Of a stretch of DNA of 64,000 nt, positions 1 to 12,605 are shown one piece after another. The first letter of the stretch is position 1. Each line of letters begins with the position of its first letter. Source of the stretch: Calliopsis andreniformis (taxonomy: Eukaryota; Arthropoda; Insecta; Hymenoptera; Andrenidae). The stretch is from the NCBI RefSeq assembly GCF_051401765.1, contig NC_135067.1, forward strand, positions 21,571,501 through 21,635,500. Reading direction: 5' to 3'. The notes beneath the pieces are model-generated. The model was not told where the DNA came from, did not search any database, and was given only the letters and a program-made list of their open reading frames with translations. The position numbers and the translations under genes are program-made.

Positions 1-2
1 TT

Positions 3-215
3 AAAGAGAAACGCCATCTTGAAACAGCCCTCCGGCAGTGCAACGTGCATCCGAAGAAGGCACGCTGGATCATGCACTGCGAGCAAAAAAGGCGTTCATG
101 TTCGACTGCTTTAAAAGGCTTACAAAAATTATTTATAAATACTGAGGGATGGAACACCTGTTCCAAAGGACACAAGGATGATGGAGTTGGAGAAGATGAC
201 AGTCCTTCCAAATAA
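3..215 (+). CDS. Possible 3'-terminal coding segment of an unidentified gene
   Basis: A reading frame is open from the left edge of the window for 70 codons and ends at a TAA at 213-215. The peptide is Lys/Cys-rich and contains stretches such as HLETALRQCNVHPKKARW. AATAAA motifs occur at 211-216 and 403-408, as expected just after a coding end. I do not recognise the family and see no upstream exon because the window starts here. It could equally be a chance frame or a transposon remnant. No function is proposed. Confidence 0.25.
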   Translation, partial: KEKRHLETALRQCNVHPKKARWIMHCEQKRRSCSTALKGLQKLFINTEGWNTCSKGHKDDGVGEDDSPSK

Positions 216-2699
216 AACAAACACACTGAACTACAATTCGATAAAAATACCGAGTTTTAAAATTTAGTAAGGAAGATGGATGGGGTTCTAGATATATTCC
301 AAGGGAAAGACAGACTGTATCACCATAAGTTGTTTTGATCTACAGATACATAGACACAAGATGCCATCTGTAGTCGACTAACACCAGACTTGTAACAAAT
401 GAAATAAAGAGCGGAGAAGGAACAGAATTTTGAAAATTCGAGAGGGATTTTACTGATCTTTTCCCAAGCCCTCGTTCAGGGTTTAGTTCTAGAGACGTGG
501 AATCGTGGCAGCACTGCCAGCGAGACTCGAAATCAATACTCGCTGTGCGTGAGTCTGGCCTGTCGCAATCCTTGCAACGCGATATTACAACACGCAGAAA
601 AATACTGGGAGCACTGGTATTGCGCGGCGTATCGGTGACCCGATCCAGATTCACCGCCGGGAACGCGATCGCAGCTCGTTATTGCCCGTCCACCGATCCT
701 CTGCGCTCCTCTAACTCTCGACGGAACTTTGAAAAACCATTCTGCCCCTGTCGCGTGACCAGTCGCCTCGCGATAATCCTTACACGATCATTCCAACTGA
801 TTACAGGAATAATCGAGGGGGTTTCGCGAGCGAGGAAAACCGCGACTGTGCAAAAAATTCAGCCCCACGGCAGGGAAAAACGAGGGAACTATAATCGAGC
901 TCGACGTCGTAGATTTGACGTGGATGCCTGCCAAGTATCTCGATGATCGAGCTCCCAACCGGTCACCGACCCTGTGTCGGAAAAACAAGACTGGAATCCA
1001 TTACCGTACGAGCCACGAGATCGATCCTATAAGGGATGCTCGTCGATTCGTGAAAATTCCTTCTCTAGAAACAGCGAGGGCCAGTGCCTTCGATCTGCAC
1101 TCTAAACGCCAAAACGATGAAGGAAATAGCGATTGCGACGTGTCCCGTGTAGATTTCTTGTATCGGGAATGAGAGCACAATGCTTGGCAATGTTCGACGG
1201 GGCGGAAGATAATCTTCGATCGCGATCGTAATCAAGGGTCGATTTCAGTGACACGGCTTGAAAAAGGTCGTACGCTGGAGAATTTTATGGTAGGGTAAGG
1301 TTACTGACCTCGGTGCAAGCGTTATCGAGCGGGTCAGTGGGTCGCAGAACCACAGAGCATATCACCCCTTCCCCAACTTCCACCCACCTCTCCTACTTCC
1401 CGCTGTTTCGGATCCTCCCGTAGGAACGTAGCCGAATGTCCGTGTGAGACGATTCGAACCTCCAACTTCCTCTCAAAACTCTCGAGAAAAATCCTCTCTT
1501 TTTTATGGTGTTAAAAACTTGTCCCAAACGGCGGACAGATCTTGCGGTTCGTTAGGACAGGTGTAAAAGGATTGAATTAACGAGAACAATGAAGGCTGCA
1601 GTAGTACACAGCCTGATAATGCCTACAATTGCTGGTATCACATAATATTACTTTTGCGATAAATTGCGTAATTGTTCTAGCCTGAAATCTAGATGAATGA
1701 CAGTAGTACAGAACGTAGTAGAACGTGTTTCCTTCCCCTGGAGCATACTTCAGAGATTCCTGTTCATATTCCAGAATGAAATTTTATCTCGTTCGAGAGA
1801 AGAATTTCCTCGACAATGGTTTTCCGAATGCCTTGAATTCATCGCACGTCTGAAGCTAGCTGGGGATGGCTTAACGTTGCCGAGGGAATTGATCTTGCAA
1901 CGTTCGCGAGAATTCGCGATAGCGCACGGGTCTCCCGTAAAGAAATTCGCATAGACAAAAGACCGTGCTCCCCCGAGACGATGCAGGACCACGGCAAAGG
2001 GTGCTTCACCGATTCTCGCGGAGCGTAGACGGTAACTGCGCCCCAACGGGGCAGAGCCATACAAAGGCAGCTGGTAAATGCATCGATGCCGCGTCTTCAG
2101 CATCTACGACGTCCGGGAACGCTGAAAATACACCTGAAGGAATATTTAAATAACTCGGTATCGCAGGGATAAAAATGGAAAAAGAGGACATTGCCTGAAT
2201 ATTTATTCACCGTTCATCATCTAGAGGACGTTGAATGAGCTCTGAGGAGCAGCGAAGCATCGATGCCTCGCGAACCGACAATTTCGTGCGCTGACTTCCG
2301 CTAGACGCACAAAAGACCCCGAGGAAAGATTGAAACGTAGCAGCGGGACGCATTGAAAATGTAAAACGCGTCACGTGGATGCTGAAGTAGAATATTTCCC
2401 TGAAGAGAGCTCGCGAATCTCTCGTATCTCGTGCATCCGCGGAGCTACTCCGAAAACCTAGTAACCGGGATTTCGAGTAGAGAGGTCCTAGACCTGTTCG
2501 TTGGCGTAAAGCGAGGAGTCGAGGACCGTGGGTGGATTGACTGGAGCGACTCGCGCATTCGACGATCGGTACGCGATGAACGAGAGGATCCTACTCGATG
2601 GGGTTGCGGCGGGGGTAGCTGGCCGCGGAGACGTGGTGAATTAAAAGGAACGAAAACGAGGACGTGGAAAGTACTTCGGAGAAAAAATTCATGAGTCGA
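216..2699. other. Intergenic stretch without a recognisable gene
   Basis: Several short frames exist on both strands, but none has recognisable protein character, consistent splice borders or homology to a family I know. The DNA is moderately GC-rich and CpG-rich. It probably holds the 3' flank of a left-hand neighbour and upstream regulatory DNA of the otopetrin gene. Confidence 0.5.
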
Positions 2700-3515
2700 G
2701 ATTCCGATGGGACAAAGGGAGTCCCGGAGTCGAGGTAGACCAGCCAAGAGGAATCATGGTGGAGAGGATTCTCGTTGGACCTCGGCGTGGCGCGAGACCA
2801 CAGGGGCGGGGTGGCAGACGAGAAGAAGGACGCCACGAGAGGGAAAGGGGTGAAAAAGGCGAGACGCTTCGGGGAGGAATGGCAAGACGAAGAGGTGAGA
2901 TGGCGGCGGGATATTGGGGGAACGTCGGGGTGGCCGAAAGCGGGAAAGGGACAGGCGAAGAGAGCACGGTGAACGGTATAGAGTGAAAGCCATGGATCGC
3001 AGTGCGCTTGTGCAAGAAGCTGCCGCTGCCCGGGAAGAGACCTCCCGGCCAGCTTCAGTCTCCGGGATGCTGGGGGCGGCGATCGTGATTCTACCCCCAT
3101 TTCATCGTGCTCCGATAACATAGTCCATCTCACTCGGCCACTGTCCGTCCGTCCGTCCATCTGTTGCCAAGCTCCGCTCCTGTCCTCTCGGATTAACCCT
3201 CTTTCGCCTGTGTGTACCTACGGCCGACACCGTAAGACCGTATACTCCCTTTCGACGTCTCTCTTCTCGCGGTTTCTCTCTCCTCGCGCGGCCTACGTGT
3301 ACTCTCCCCATCCCTCCCTCCTTCCCTCTCTCGTCTCGCTGCTCCGTGTCTGCGTGCCTCCCCTCCTCGCTCTCTCCTCCCGTCCTATCAACTTCCTCTT
3401 TCTCTCGCCGACCTTCCGTCCTCCATCCCTTCTCCGTCTCTACGCTTCACACCCTTTTCCGCCGAACCCTGGGTGCAGTCACCGCGAGAACCTTCAACCA
3501 ACCACCTCTCCAGCA
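2700..3515 (+). promoter_or_regulatory. Promoter-like block and probable non-coding 5' exon of the otopetrin gene
   Basis: The + strand is strongly purine-rich from about 2700 to 2970. It then switches to strongly pyrimidine-rich from about 3120 to 3480. At 3513-3518 lies a near-perfect splice donor (CAG|GTAAGC). This fits a transcription start region with an untranslated first exon ending at 3515, spliced to the exon carrying the otopetrin start codon at 4729. That link is inference: no start-site motif is decisive, and the receiving acceptor (candidates near 4563 and 4697) is not certain. Confidence 0.4.
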
Positions 3516-4570
3516 GGTAAGCTTCCTTGGTCCGCGTACCCGAGGCGACTGGCTCGTCAGTTGGTTGGTTCGTCCGTGGGTCCGGTACGTTGGCCGACGT
3601 TCGTCGAGCTGTGCATCGTACTCGGTCGGTGATCGCGACCGCAGGTCGCCCGTGCTTGTCATCAGTCATCGGAGCGAGAGTGCTCGTTTCTCCCAGGGCT
3701 CAGGTTCGGTCGTGTGCACAGGATTTTCCATTAGCTCGTTCGACCAAGTGCGCGGGATCACAGAGACAGAGAAAACCTTTGGGGTGGACCAGCTTCGTTC
3801 CTCCCGCCATCCTCTCTTCCCAACTTTGCTCGCCCTTTTGCTCGTTTCATCTCTCCACCGCTCATTTTTGCTTCGTCTTCTCGCGTTCAGCCGCGATGGC
3901 GTGGCTCGTCACAGACTCGCCCAACGTTAGGCGTTGAAATCTGCCTACGAAGCTTTTTTCCTCGTCTGTGGGGACTGAGTTCCCGTGATTCGACAAGATG
4001 TGTTGGATAAGTTTCAGAGACCATAGAGATATCGTAGTATGTTCTTCGTTACGTAAAAATGACTCGATGTACGTCGAATTTAGCCGTGACATTTAATTCC
4101 TTCAATATTTTCCTGAAAATTATTCTTGGAGATAAATCCTGTGGTCCCGCTAAAAGTCTGTATTTCTCGCTTCTTCCATTTTCATCTCCAGCGAAATCTC
4201 ATTAGTAGTGGAATCGCCTTTGATCTCTTCTAGGACGCAGAAGGTGCTGCGCTTCGAGCGCGCGCCTTGCTGGCAAAAAGTCTGAGGTACGTGCGCGCAG
4301 GCGTGATCCGCGGAATCGAATAAACAGAGAGCAACAATTTGGGAGAGAGTTTTGACTCCTGCCCTGCTTTCCAGAAATGGTGTCTCCGCGTCTGTCTCTC
4401 GAGGCGACACCTTCGCTCCTCGTACTCTAATCCAAGTTAAGTCAAGAAACCTATCGAAACTCTTCTCGAAATCCACCACACTCGCGACACAAAGGAACGT
4501 TTCGCCAGTGAGAATAGAGGAGTCGCCGAAAAGATCGCAGGACCATCGAAGACTATCCTAGTTGTTCGCC

Positions 4571-4580
4571 AAAATGGCGG
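4571..4580 (+). promoter_or_regulatory. YY1/Pho-like motif upstream of the otopetrin start codon
   Basis: AAAATGGCGG lies about 150 bp before the start codon. It matches the core of the YY1/Pho motif (AAGATGGCGGC), which often sits in insect promoters and 5' leaders. A single short match is weak evidence. Confidence 0.3.
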
Positions 4581-4728
4581 TCGTCGCCTAATCGTGGCTC
4601 ATCCATAGTCGTGATTGTTTCTCGCCGCGAGAATCTCGATAGAAAATCGTGGGTATTCTTCGGTGAGAGATCGAGCCGTGTATTTTGCCGTACGTTAGGG
4701 CCCATTGTGAGGGGAGAAGGAATCCGCG

Positions 4729-7700
4729 ATGGTGGGTGGCGGTGATTGCAAGGTCGCCACCGTGGAGGTGGAGGCAGCCGCGGCGGACAACACGGCGACG
4801 CTTCCGGTGACCAGGCCTCTGAATCCCCAAAATTCGCCGCCGAACGCACAGGACAACGCCGAGAAGAACAACGCGGCGAACAAAGAGATGGAGCTGAAGA
4901 ACGTGCGATCGACGCCAGCGAAAAAGTAAGAGTGGCAGTAGTCGTAGATCCTCGGGAAAACGGGACTGTTCTTCTCCTCGGCCCGAGAGCTACATTCTCC
5001 CTTTCGTGGCCGTCGAGAACGCGATAACGGTACGCTTTCTCGTCCCTAATCGCTTCGCTTTTAGCGCCGTTAAAAGTCGTTCGAAGCATGAACACCCAAC
5101 GCGAGTGCATTTTAACGCGCGATTAGCCAAACGTTACGCTTTCCTCGGGCGCAATTACGCCGCGGAGGAACGGGAGTAGGTCAAGAATCTACTTGACCGG
5201 AACTACGTAATCCCCGCGCTAACGAGTAGTTACTATTTAGAGACACTGGAAACTCCGTGTTTTCGTCTCTGAATGACGCTAGCTTTGTAGCTACCATTGT
5301 TTGTTTCAACTGCAATTAGGGAAAAGTGGGACTATACATAAAAATTGCAGGATAATTGGGTCGACTATACCAATTTCGCGTAGAAACTCAAATATAATTG
5401 GCTGACATTACGTTGACAGTATCCTGGAAATTATGGAAGTATATTATATGACAGTATCCATGATCACTGGATCGGGCAGGTAGCAGAAGTTCCAATAATG
5501 CGCCGACGAATACTGGGGCGAGCGTCGCGCGGCGTCAACATGTCTTTCAACATGATCGCGGTGGAAAGCGATCCGGATGCTGGCATCCAGCGCATCCACT
5601 GAATCCTGGGTTCGTGGAATGCGGCTTTGTTGCACAGTTTCCGGAAAATGAACACTTTCATGCGATCCATGGACCATTCTTTCTATTTGATACGGATTGA
5701 ATTTGCTTGAGGATGCTTTTCAAAGTGAACGTCCACAGCTCGGGGAAAGGGACTGCAGGGAGACCGGATGAATGTCTGTTCGAAAGCGTAACGCGTTGCG
5801 TGACGGGATATTAAGCGATATGCGAAGCATTTCAATAGCTTCAATAGGGGACCAAGATATAGGGTATCTCATTCTGCGCGATAAAAAAAGAACCTGGAAA
5901 AGTGGAATGAAGATTCTACGCGTTCGCTGTCTCCAAAGAATTGCTACAATCTTAAGATTAAATAAAAGTTAAGAAAAATGAGAATCAAGATAAATATTCT
6001 TCCACTGCGGCCACCTTTAACTTCGTCCTACGCTTTGCACAGGAAGACGATAAAATTCACAAAGTGAAGACGTACTTTATAGTCCAAGTACCCTTAATCT
6101 TGATTTTCTCAAGAATGAAAGCTCGAGCAAAGAATCCTATTCTACGTCTCCGCGATGCGTTATCTGCCGAATCGCTTCCATTCTGTCTGTGCCCCTTTTC
6201 TATGGGAATCCTTTATACTTCACTCGAAATGGAAGGGCAAAGGGTGGAAGTTTTTCGTCTGCGTCTTCTATTTATGACGCGCTTCGTTAGCGGTCGCGTA
6301 GCCCAGCAAGCGGTTCGCGTCTAGTGTGCATTATATGCGGTCCGAGTTATGCACTCGCGCACGTACACAACCTATCTACCCTACGCTGAAAGGAATAACT
6401 AACCAACCGAGGCAACGTCCACCAACCAATGCAAATCGTTCCCGAGAAAGAATCGAGGAAGTGGAGCGAGAATGTATTTCGAGTCGCGAAGGGACGGCGC
6501 GGTTTATCTTCGATATATCGATCGAGCCAGAGGAGGCAGGTCGTCGAGTGTTAACTCTGGGACGCGATACCACCCTCCTCTTCCAGGGAAACTGATGAAC
6601 GCGCGTAAAAGAGAGCGTGAAACGAGACCAAGAACCGTCTACGACCTCATTTTTCTCGAAACTAAGCTCAATATTTGTGAGCAATTTTATAATGTATTTG
6701 AGTCACTCGTGACATGGCATGACTTAGAGTAGCTACTCAGAATTCTTTCACCCCAAAATATTATAACTCCCCTCATCAGTAGGAAAAAAGAAGAAAAAAA
6801 CGGAGAGGTGTATGTAGATCAGCATCGATCGCGCGAGATAATGGTGCGAACTAGTTTCATCAAATTCATAATTTATTAATATCGATCGAGTGGTAAAGCG
6901 TAACAGTGATACCGATAGTGTATGCACGCAGCCAACCAATACCTTCTCGTATTACACAGGCCCAATTGCATTAGCTGAAAGCGAAGCTCTGTCGCCTAAA
7001 CGCTGAGACAAGACAATGCTACGACTGTCGTGGACGCGAGTGTACGCGCGTTGCAGCCGAAATCGAGAAACACGAAACAGTGGCAAAAACAATTCGCGCG
7101 CGACGCTTAGACGAAAATAACGGCGAGGCGTACTTGACGTAAATCAAAAGCAAAAAACGAACAACCGAACGACCCGCGCGAAACTCGTGTTAAAATAGAC
7201 CTCGGTCGAAACAAGAGCAGATCATGTAACCCAGGGTTGAAAGAGAAATAAAATCGGTTTCGATCCAAGCGAAAACCACGAAAACGATCCGTAGATTGAA
7301 ATAGCTCAGGGATGAAAGAATACGCCGTGATTGGACGCGAAGGGGAGAGAGAAATTCGTGGAGAAAACACAGATGAAGCGAGGGTGAGTCGAGAGGGCGA
7401 GGTATGGAGAGAAAGACCAGCGGGCTGAAAGTAGGTACTTCGAAATATCGACCGAGCTGGCTGGTTCGCTCGGAGTCTGTGCTAGCAGCCGCTGTTTCCA
7501 CTTCTCGCCGCTTTTCTCCTTCAAAAGTGGAGAAAAAGGCCGTGCCGCGGGACGCTGCTCTCATTTTTCCTATCGCCGAGGAAACTTCCACGAACTTTCC
7601 TCCCCCGAGGTGTCCTCCCTGTGGTAGCCCTCTGCCTATCTTTCGCGCCGTTACAACCTCCTCCAGAATATCGTTCCGCAGAAAAAAGGGGTCCGAAGTT

Positions 7701-10700
7701 TCCGCGATAACGCCAGAGTTGGGGCTTGAAATCAGAACAGCGTAAAAGATCTTGAGAATAAATACACGTCGGTACTTCTTGTTTTTCTAAACTAGATCTC
7801 TGGCAATAGAAACTCGGAGATAAAGGGTCAGCGCGAGATTAATTCGCAGAGATAGCAAAAGTCTGCGCTTTCTAATCGAACGTCGAGATAACGCGAAGAA
7901 CTGGTCGTTCGAGATTAGGAACGGGTTGCGGCAAAGTTATATTACTGTTTTCGGTAAATGACACCTCCTCGATCTTGCGCGCTAATAAGCATGTGGCGGG
8001 ATTAATTTCCCGTGAAAGTTATTTGCCCGTACACTGCAGCAATTTGTCCAGAAAGTTTCAAGTAAACCAAACTATATTTCATAAACATAAATTTCTTTCT
8101 CATGAAATTTTCAGTGCCATTCAAAGATGGGTTTTTTAATGAAATATTGATTTGTAAATGAGTTAAAATTGTTCAATATCCAACAACTTTCAAGAAAACC
8201 GAATCTATTTTAATCCCCATTTTCCCCATGAATGTAGCATGAAAATTATAGTACGTCGATTACGTAACCCAGCGACCTCGAAATGATTTAACAAAAGAAT
8301 GCGTGGTCGGGAAGGAAGAGCTCGTGGAAATATCATCGGTTACATTAAAAAGACACAGGCAAAAGGAAAAAGAAGTTTCCCCCGACTCGCTAAATATCAC
8401 GATCCTTTATCCGGCCTGATGATCAGCGGAGAAAGAAAAAATGCCTGACAAGAGTGTACAGGCTCGTGCAGAGCACAATAAAGTCTGCGCCCCAACCCCT
8501 GAAATGCCAGCGTGACAAAGGGTGGTTAAGCCCTCCTTGACGAAGATGCACCATACGCCGGCGAGCCCCTGATATTCCCGTGCAGACGTCGCGACGCCGC
8601 GCCGCTGCGCTCCGTGCAATTTCAAAACACAGTTATTCCCTGTGTCGCCGTCACAGCGAGCGAGCGAGTCAGCGAGGGCGCGCGCGATCAAACGCGTGCA
8701 CGCCTGCGTGGCGGACGTTTCGTGGGCTGAAAGAAAAATCCAGCTTGGTACGCGCGATTAATTGCCGCGACGCGATCGCCCGGCTACACACCGCTCTCTC
8801 CCCTTTTGAGCGCACGTAAATTATCGATTCCGTGACCTAACCTTTAACGAGAAAAGCAACGGCGTAGCCAACGAACGGAAGACGAGTTGGTTCGAGACGT
8901 CGAAGCGTTAACGATCGTCGGAGGCGACGCTCTCCTCGAAGAGCGTTCGTCGTTCAGGGGTTTCGCGACGCCCGCCGGACGACGGAGATCGAGGGTGTAA
9001 TCGGGGGTACGATGCCCGCGGCTGTGCAATTAAAATCGCTGGGCAGAGAGATCAAGGGACCCGTGAAGAATCGACGAGTTCCTAGCTCACGCTCGAGATC
9101 GGAAGTAGCATGAGTCGACGTTTGCGTGTAACCACCTTGTGTTAAAAAGTGAGTGAGTCGATTCGTAAACAGTTCAAGTCGACTTGGAAATTTTTATAAA
9201 AACCAGCATCGAGTGTGAGCGGAAAATTTCCCTCGAAAAGTTCGCCATGGAGGTGGAGATTGTACCTTTGAAGGAAAACAACGTGAAGAAATGCGGGGGT
9301 GCAGCGAAACACGATAGTAGGGTACAAATAATCCGAAAGACACGGTGAGAAACTAGCAGGCTTATTTTCGCGAACGTATTACGAAAAGTTTAAAATAGGA
9401 CAGGCAAGTTTCCTCCCCTGACTAATGTGCACGCGTGACTTTTCCATTTTTTTTCGCTTGCAGGACGTCGCTGTTCATTATCATGAGTTTCATCTACGCG
9501 AAGCTGCTGGTGGTGGTGTGCATCGCTTACGTGATAAGCGAAGTGGTCACGCACAAGCTACCGCTCTACTACTACGAAGGCTTCTTCACGTACCTCTACG
9601 GGGTTAGCATCTTATTCCTGCTCTACGCGTTCTGCTTCCTGTTGCAAGAAAGCGCCTGCTGCGCTAGAGGAAGCAATACGCCCCCGCCACCTCCGCGGCC
9701 ACCTAAGCCGCCTAAGGAGTCGAAAGACAAGAAGGACAAGAAGGAGAAAGAACAGAAGTCCTCGAAGAACAAAAAGGAATACCAGGTTGATACCTCTTAA
9801 TCACTTCCTGATAGTAGTTGATAAGATTAAATTTTTTGTAAATAAAACTCAGGGAAGATTTTTAATCTAGAACCACTCTGTACATGAATATTTCGGTCGC
9901 TGAGATGAGCGAATTTGAGAGATACTTTCGATGCTGAGGTAAGTGGGTTATCTGTCGTCATCGACCGTCTACCAAAAAGCACGTTCTACAGTTTTCCATT
10001 CATTATGGCGTGAACCCACTTCTGAATTGAAACTCGGCAATTTTCTTGCTCGTTAGTCCTCCAGCGAGCGCGAACGTGTACAGAGTGCAAATGAATTATT
10101 CTATACTGAAATTCTGTATTATGTACATCGCATGTGTTGCATTTTAATAATTCAATGGAGTTTAGGTGTTGGTTGAGACTAATATTAATATGCTCGTCTG
10201 TGAAAGAAAAAACTGATTCAGGACGCCGCTGATGTGGAGGCTGGAGTGGCCACTAGGGCTCTACGAAAACGAAAAACTTCACAGAACGATCAAAGTCATG
10301 GTAGCTTTTTCCTCAGAATTGGAGCAATCGGTAAGGGAATAGAAACTGGATTTCATTCTAGAGTATATGCAAGAAAAAAATGTTATACTGGCCTTCTTGT
10401 CCTATAGCTTTCGGTTTGGGCACTATGGTATACAATGGTTTAGAGTTCGGCACTTTCTTCGAGGTACCGCCCACGTCACCGTGTTACCAGATTCTCCAAG
10501 GAGTCAACCCAGTCCTGCAAATGATATTCACCTTCATGCAGATGTACTTCATCTTCATGAATTCGAGGGTAGGTACTCGACTACATCAGATAACAACCAT
10601 TCGTCAAAGAAGCTATCTAAACGGAGGCTCGACTATTCATCTTCCTAGCTGAACATTCATCGCTTCAAAGTGATCGCTCGTTTTGGCCTGATGCACGTCG

Positions 10701-12605
10701 TCGCCACCAATCTCTGTGTCTGGATTCGCACTCTCGTGCTGGAGAGCATCAAGGAGATCACGAAGTACCACCAGAAAATGGGCCAGTCCGAAGCGGGCAT
10801 TCGTGGTAAGTTCAGCGAACAGAGATCCAGAGTAGCCGAAAATGCATGAATATAAAGTGGGCTTGTAGGTCGCTCTGTTGACTGTTCCATAACTGTTTTT
10901 TCAGAGAGTATCAAGCAATACTCTATGCGAAACGCTGGAGCCATTCTAGGAACAGCGCCCCGTGATGTGGCTCTTTTGCGCGAAGCTCCATTGACTGCCA
11001 CACGGTCGTCGACTGCTACGACAACGATCGCTAGCACAGCTGCTACTTCATTGGGTCGAGTGATGAGAACGACGGCCAGAGCGGTTGCTAGGGCTGTCAC
11101 CACGCCAACAACCACGACCACAACCGGCGAGAACCTTCCAACAACTTCAACAACCACCTCTACACCTTTGCCGAATCTAACTACGACCACCGCGTCCACC
11201 CTGTCCACTCTATTGACTACACTGACACCAAAAACCACCACCGAAGAGAGAACCACTCCTAGCACCACTACGACTACTACCACCACCACCACTACCACTA
11301 CCACCACCACACCTTCGACAACCATCTCATCTTTCTTCATGGATCTATTTGACGCGCCACAGGCAGACAGCCAGGAAGAGGTGAGGAACTGAAACCTATT
11401 GTAGGCTGATACCAAAAGCGATACCAGTGGCACTAATGCATGGACCAAAAATAACGTATTTCCATCCAGTCACAGATACACCAAATCTACGACATGAACA
11501 ACCAGACAAACAGCAGCGAATACTGGAGTCCCAACTTCGGAATCTACGCGGAAGCATTGACAGATGAGGACATCGCGTTCAACTCTTGTGGTCGAGTCAA
11601 CATCATGGGAACCATCGTGCAGGACGCAGAGCCCTACCTGTTTCCCTTCATCATCGAGTACAGCCTGATCGGGGCAGCAGTGATCTATGTAATGTGGAAG
11701 CACATTGGACGACACCCTCGTTGGCCACACCAGGTGGAGGCCGACCTCGAGCGCCGTCTCGAGGCAATGCTGTCTCGAAGGGCCGTCGCCTTGGCCCATG
11801 CAGGTAATCACTCATTACTTTCTCTGTTACCTAATATCGTTAATTGCCAGTTGAAGTAGTGCTCGTCAATCGAAAGCTGCCACTAAAGACTGCTCTCACG
11901 CGAAAAATAGGTCATACAAGGGTGGACTGTGTAGGAGCGAGCAAGGGACTATTCTTCGGCCTGCTGCTGCTGGTTGGCTCCCTGATCTGCTTGATCCTCT
12001 TCTTCGTGCTGATCCGACATCCAGACTTCGGTCTCCTGGCCATTTATCTCGCCGACGTGTCTCACTGCGTCCTCATGGTTCTCTCGATCATAGCCATTAT
12101 CGTGGGCTTCATTCGCGTGCAGAACTTGAAGTTCAAGGCCGAGGAGCAGTGCGACCGCAACGACATCCTGCTCCGCGTGTCAGCCTTCGGCTTATTCGTC
12201 TACGCCGTGTTCAGCGCGATCGCTGGCTCCTTGGCGGCGTTCACGCACGAGCCGAATCTCCTGGTGATGCTGACGGGTCTTCTGTCGGTCGCCCAGGTGA
12301 TCCTCCAGATGCTGTTCATCGCCGACGTGTCGCGCAGGAGGGTCCACCTACCCGAGCACGACCGCAGCAAGCCAGGAAGACAGGTGGTCACCTTCCTGCT
12401 GATCTGCAACCTGACCATGTGGGTGATCTACACGTTTGAGTCGCAGAAAGTGATGGCTAACCCGGTGCAGCTCGACTTCTACGGGTTCCTCGCTTGGGCC
12501 ATCGTGCAGAGGGTCACCCTGCCGCTGTGCATCTTCCACAGGTTCCACAGCGCGGTCACGTTCGCGGAGATATGGAAGACCAGTTACAAGGCGCGCCTCG
12601 AGTAA
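4729..12605 (+). CDS. Otop: Otopetrin-like proton channel, eight coding exons
   Basis: Exons 4729-4925, 9464-9785, 10222-10330, 10408-10568, 10649-10805, 10905-11380, 11470-11803 and 11851-12605 join in phase to about 836 residues. The start is the first ATG after an in-frame TGA at 4708. Exon 2 holds two membrane helices. Exons 3-4 give the otopetrin signature (FFLRIGAIAFGLGTMVYNGL), and exon 5 gives ARFGLMHVVATNLCVW. The last exon carries the C-terminal helices. Family members are twelve-helix, proton-selective plasma-membrane channels that sense acid in insects. Inserts: a proline run and a Lys/Glu-rich stretch after helix 2 (about residues 139-173), and a Ser/Thr-rich linker in exon 6. 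Exon 7 could start at 11476 instead, which drops two residues. Which insect paralogue (OtopLa, b or c) it is cannot be settled here. Confidence 0.93.
4926..9463 (+). other. First large intron of the otopetrin gene
   Basis: It is bounded by AA|GTAAGA at 4926 and a pyrimidine-rich TTGCAG acceptor ending at 9463. I see no further coding exon inside it. The open frames in it are short and lack recognisable protein features. At about 4.5 kb it is much longer than the other introns of this gene, so it may hold enhancers or alternative 5' exons. Confidence 0.7.
11264..11311 (+). repeat. ACY trinucleotide run coding a polythreonine stretch
   Basis: A run of ACC/ACT/ACG codons within otopetrin exon 6 codes about 15 consecutive threonines after a serine. 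It sits in a longer Ser/Thr/Pro-rich segment (about residues 340-450). On the opposite strand the same bases give a polyvaline frame, which is only a shadow. Length variation between individuals is likely. Confidence 0.85.

Noticed and set aside
1451..1460. tRNA B-box-like GGTTCGAATC on the minus strand
   Set aside because: The flanking bases do not form a good T-stem, and no acceptor stem or A-box appears at the right distance, so it is not a tRNA gene.
10657..11448. 263-codon polyvaline frame on the minus strand
   Set aside because: It is the antisense shadow of the Thr-rich otopetrin exons, whose splicing and homology on the plus strand are clear.
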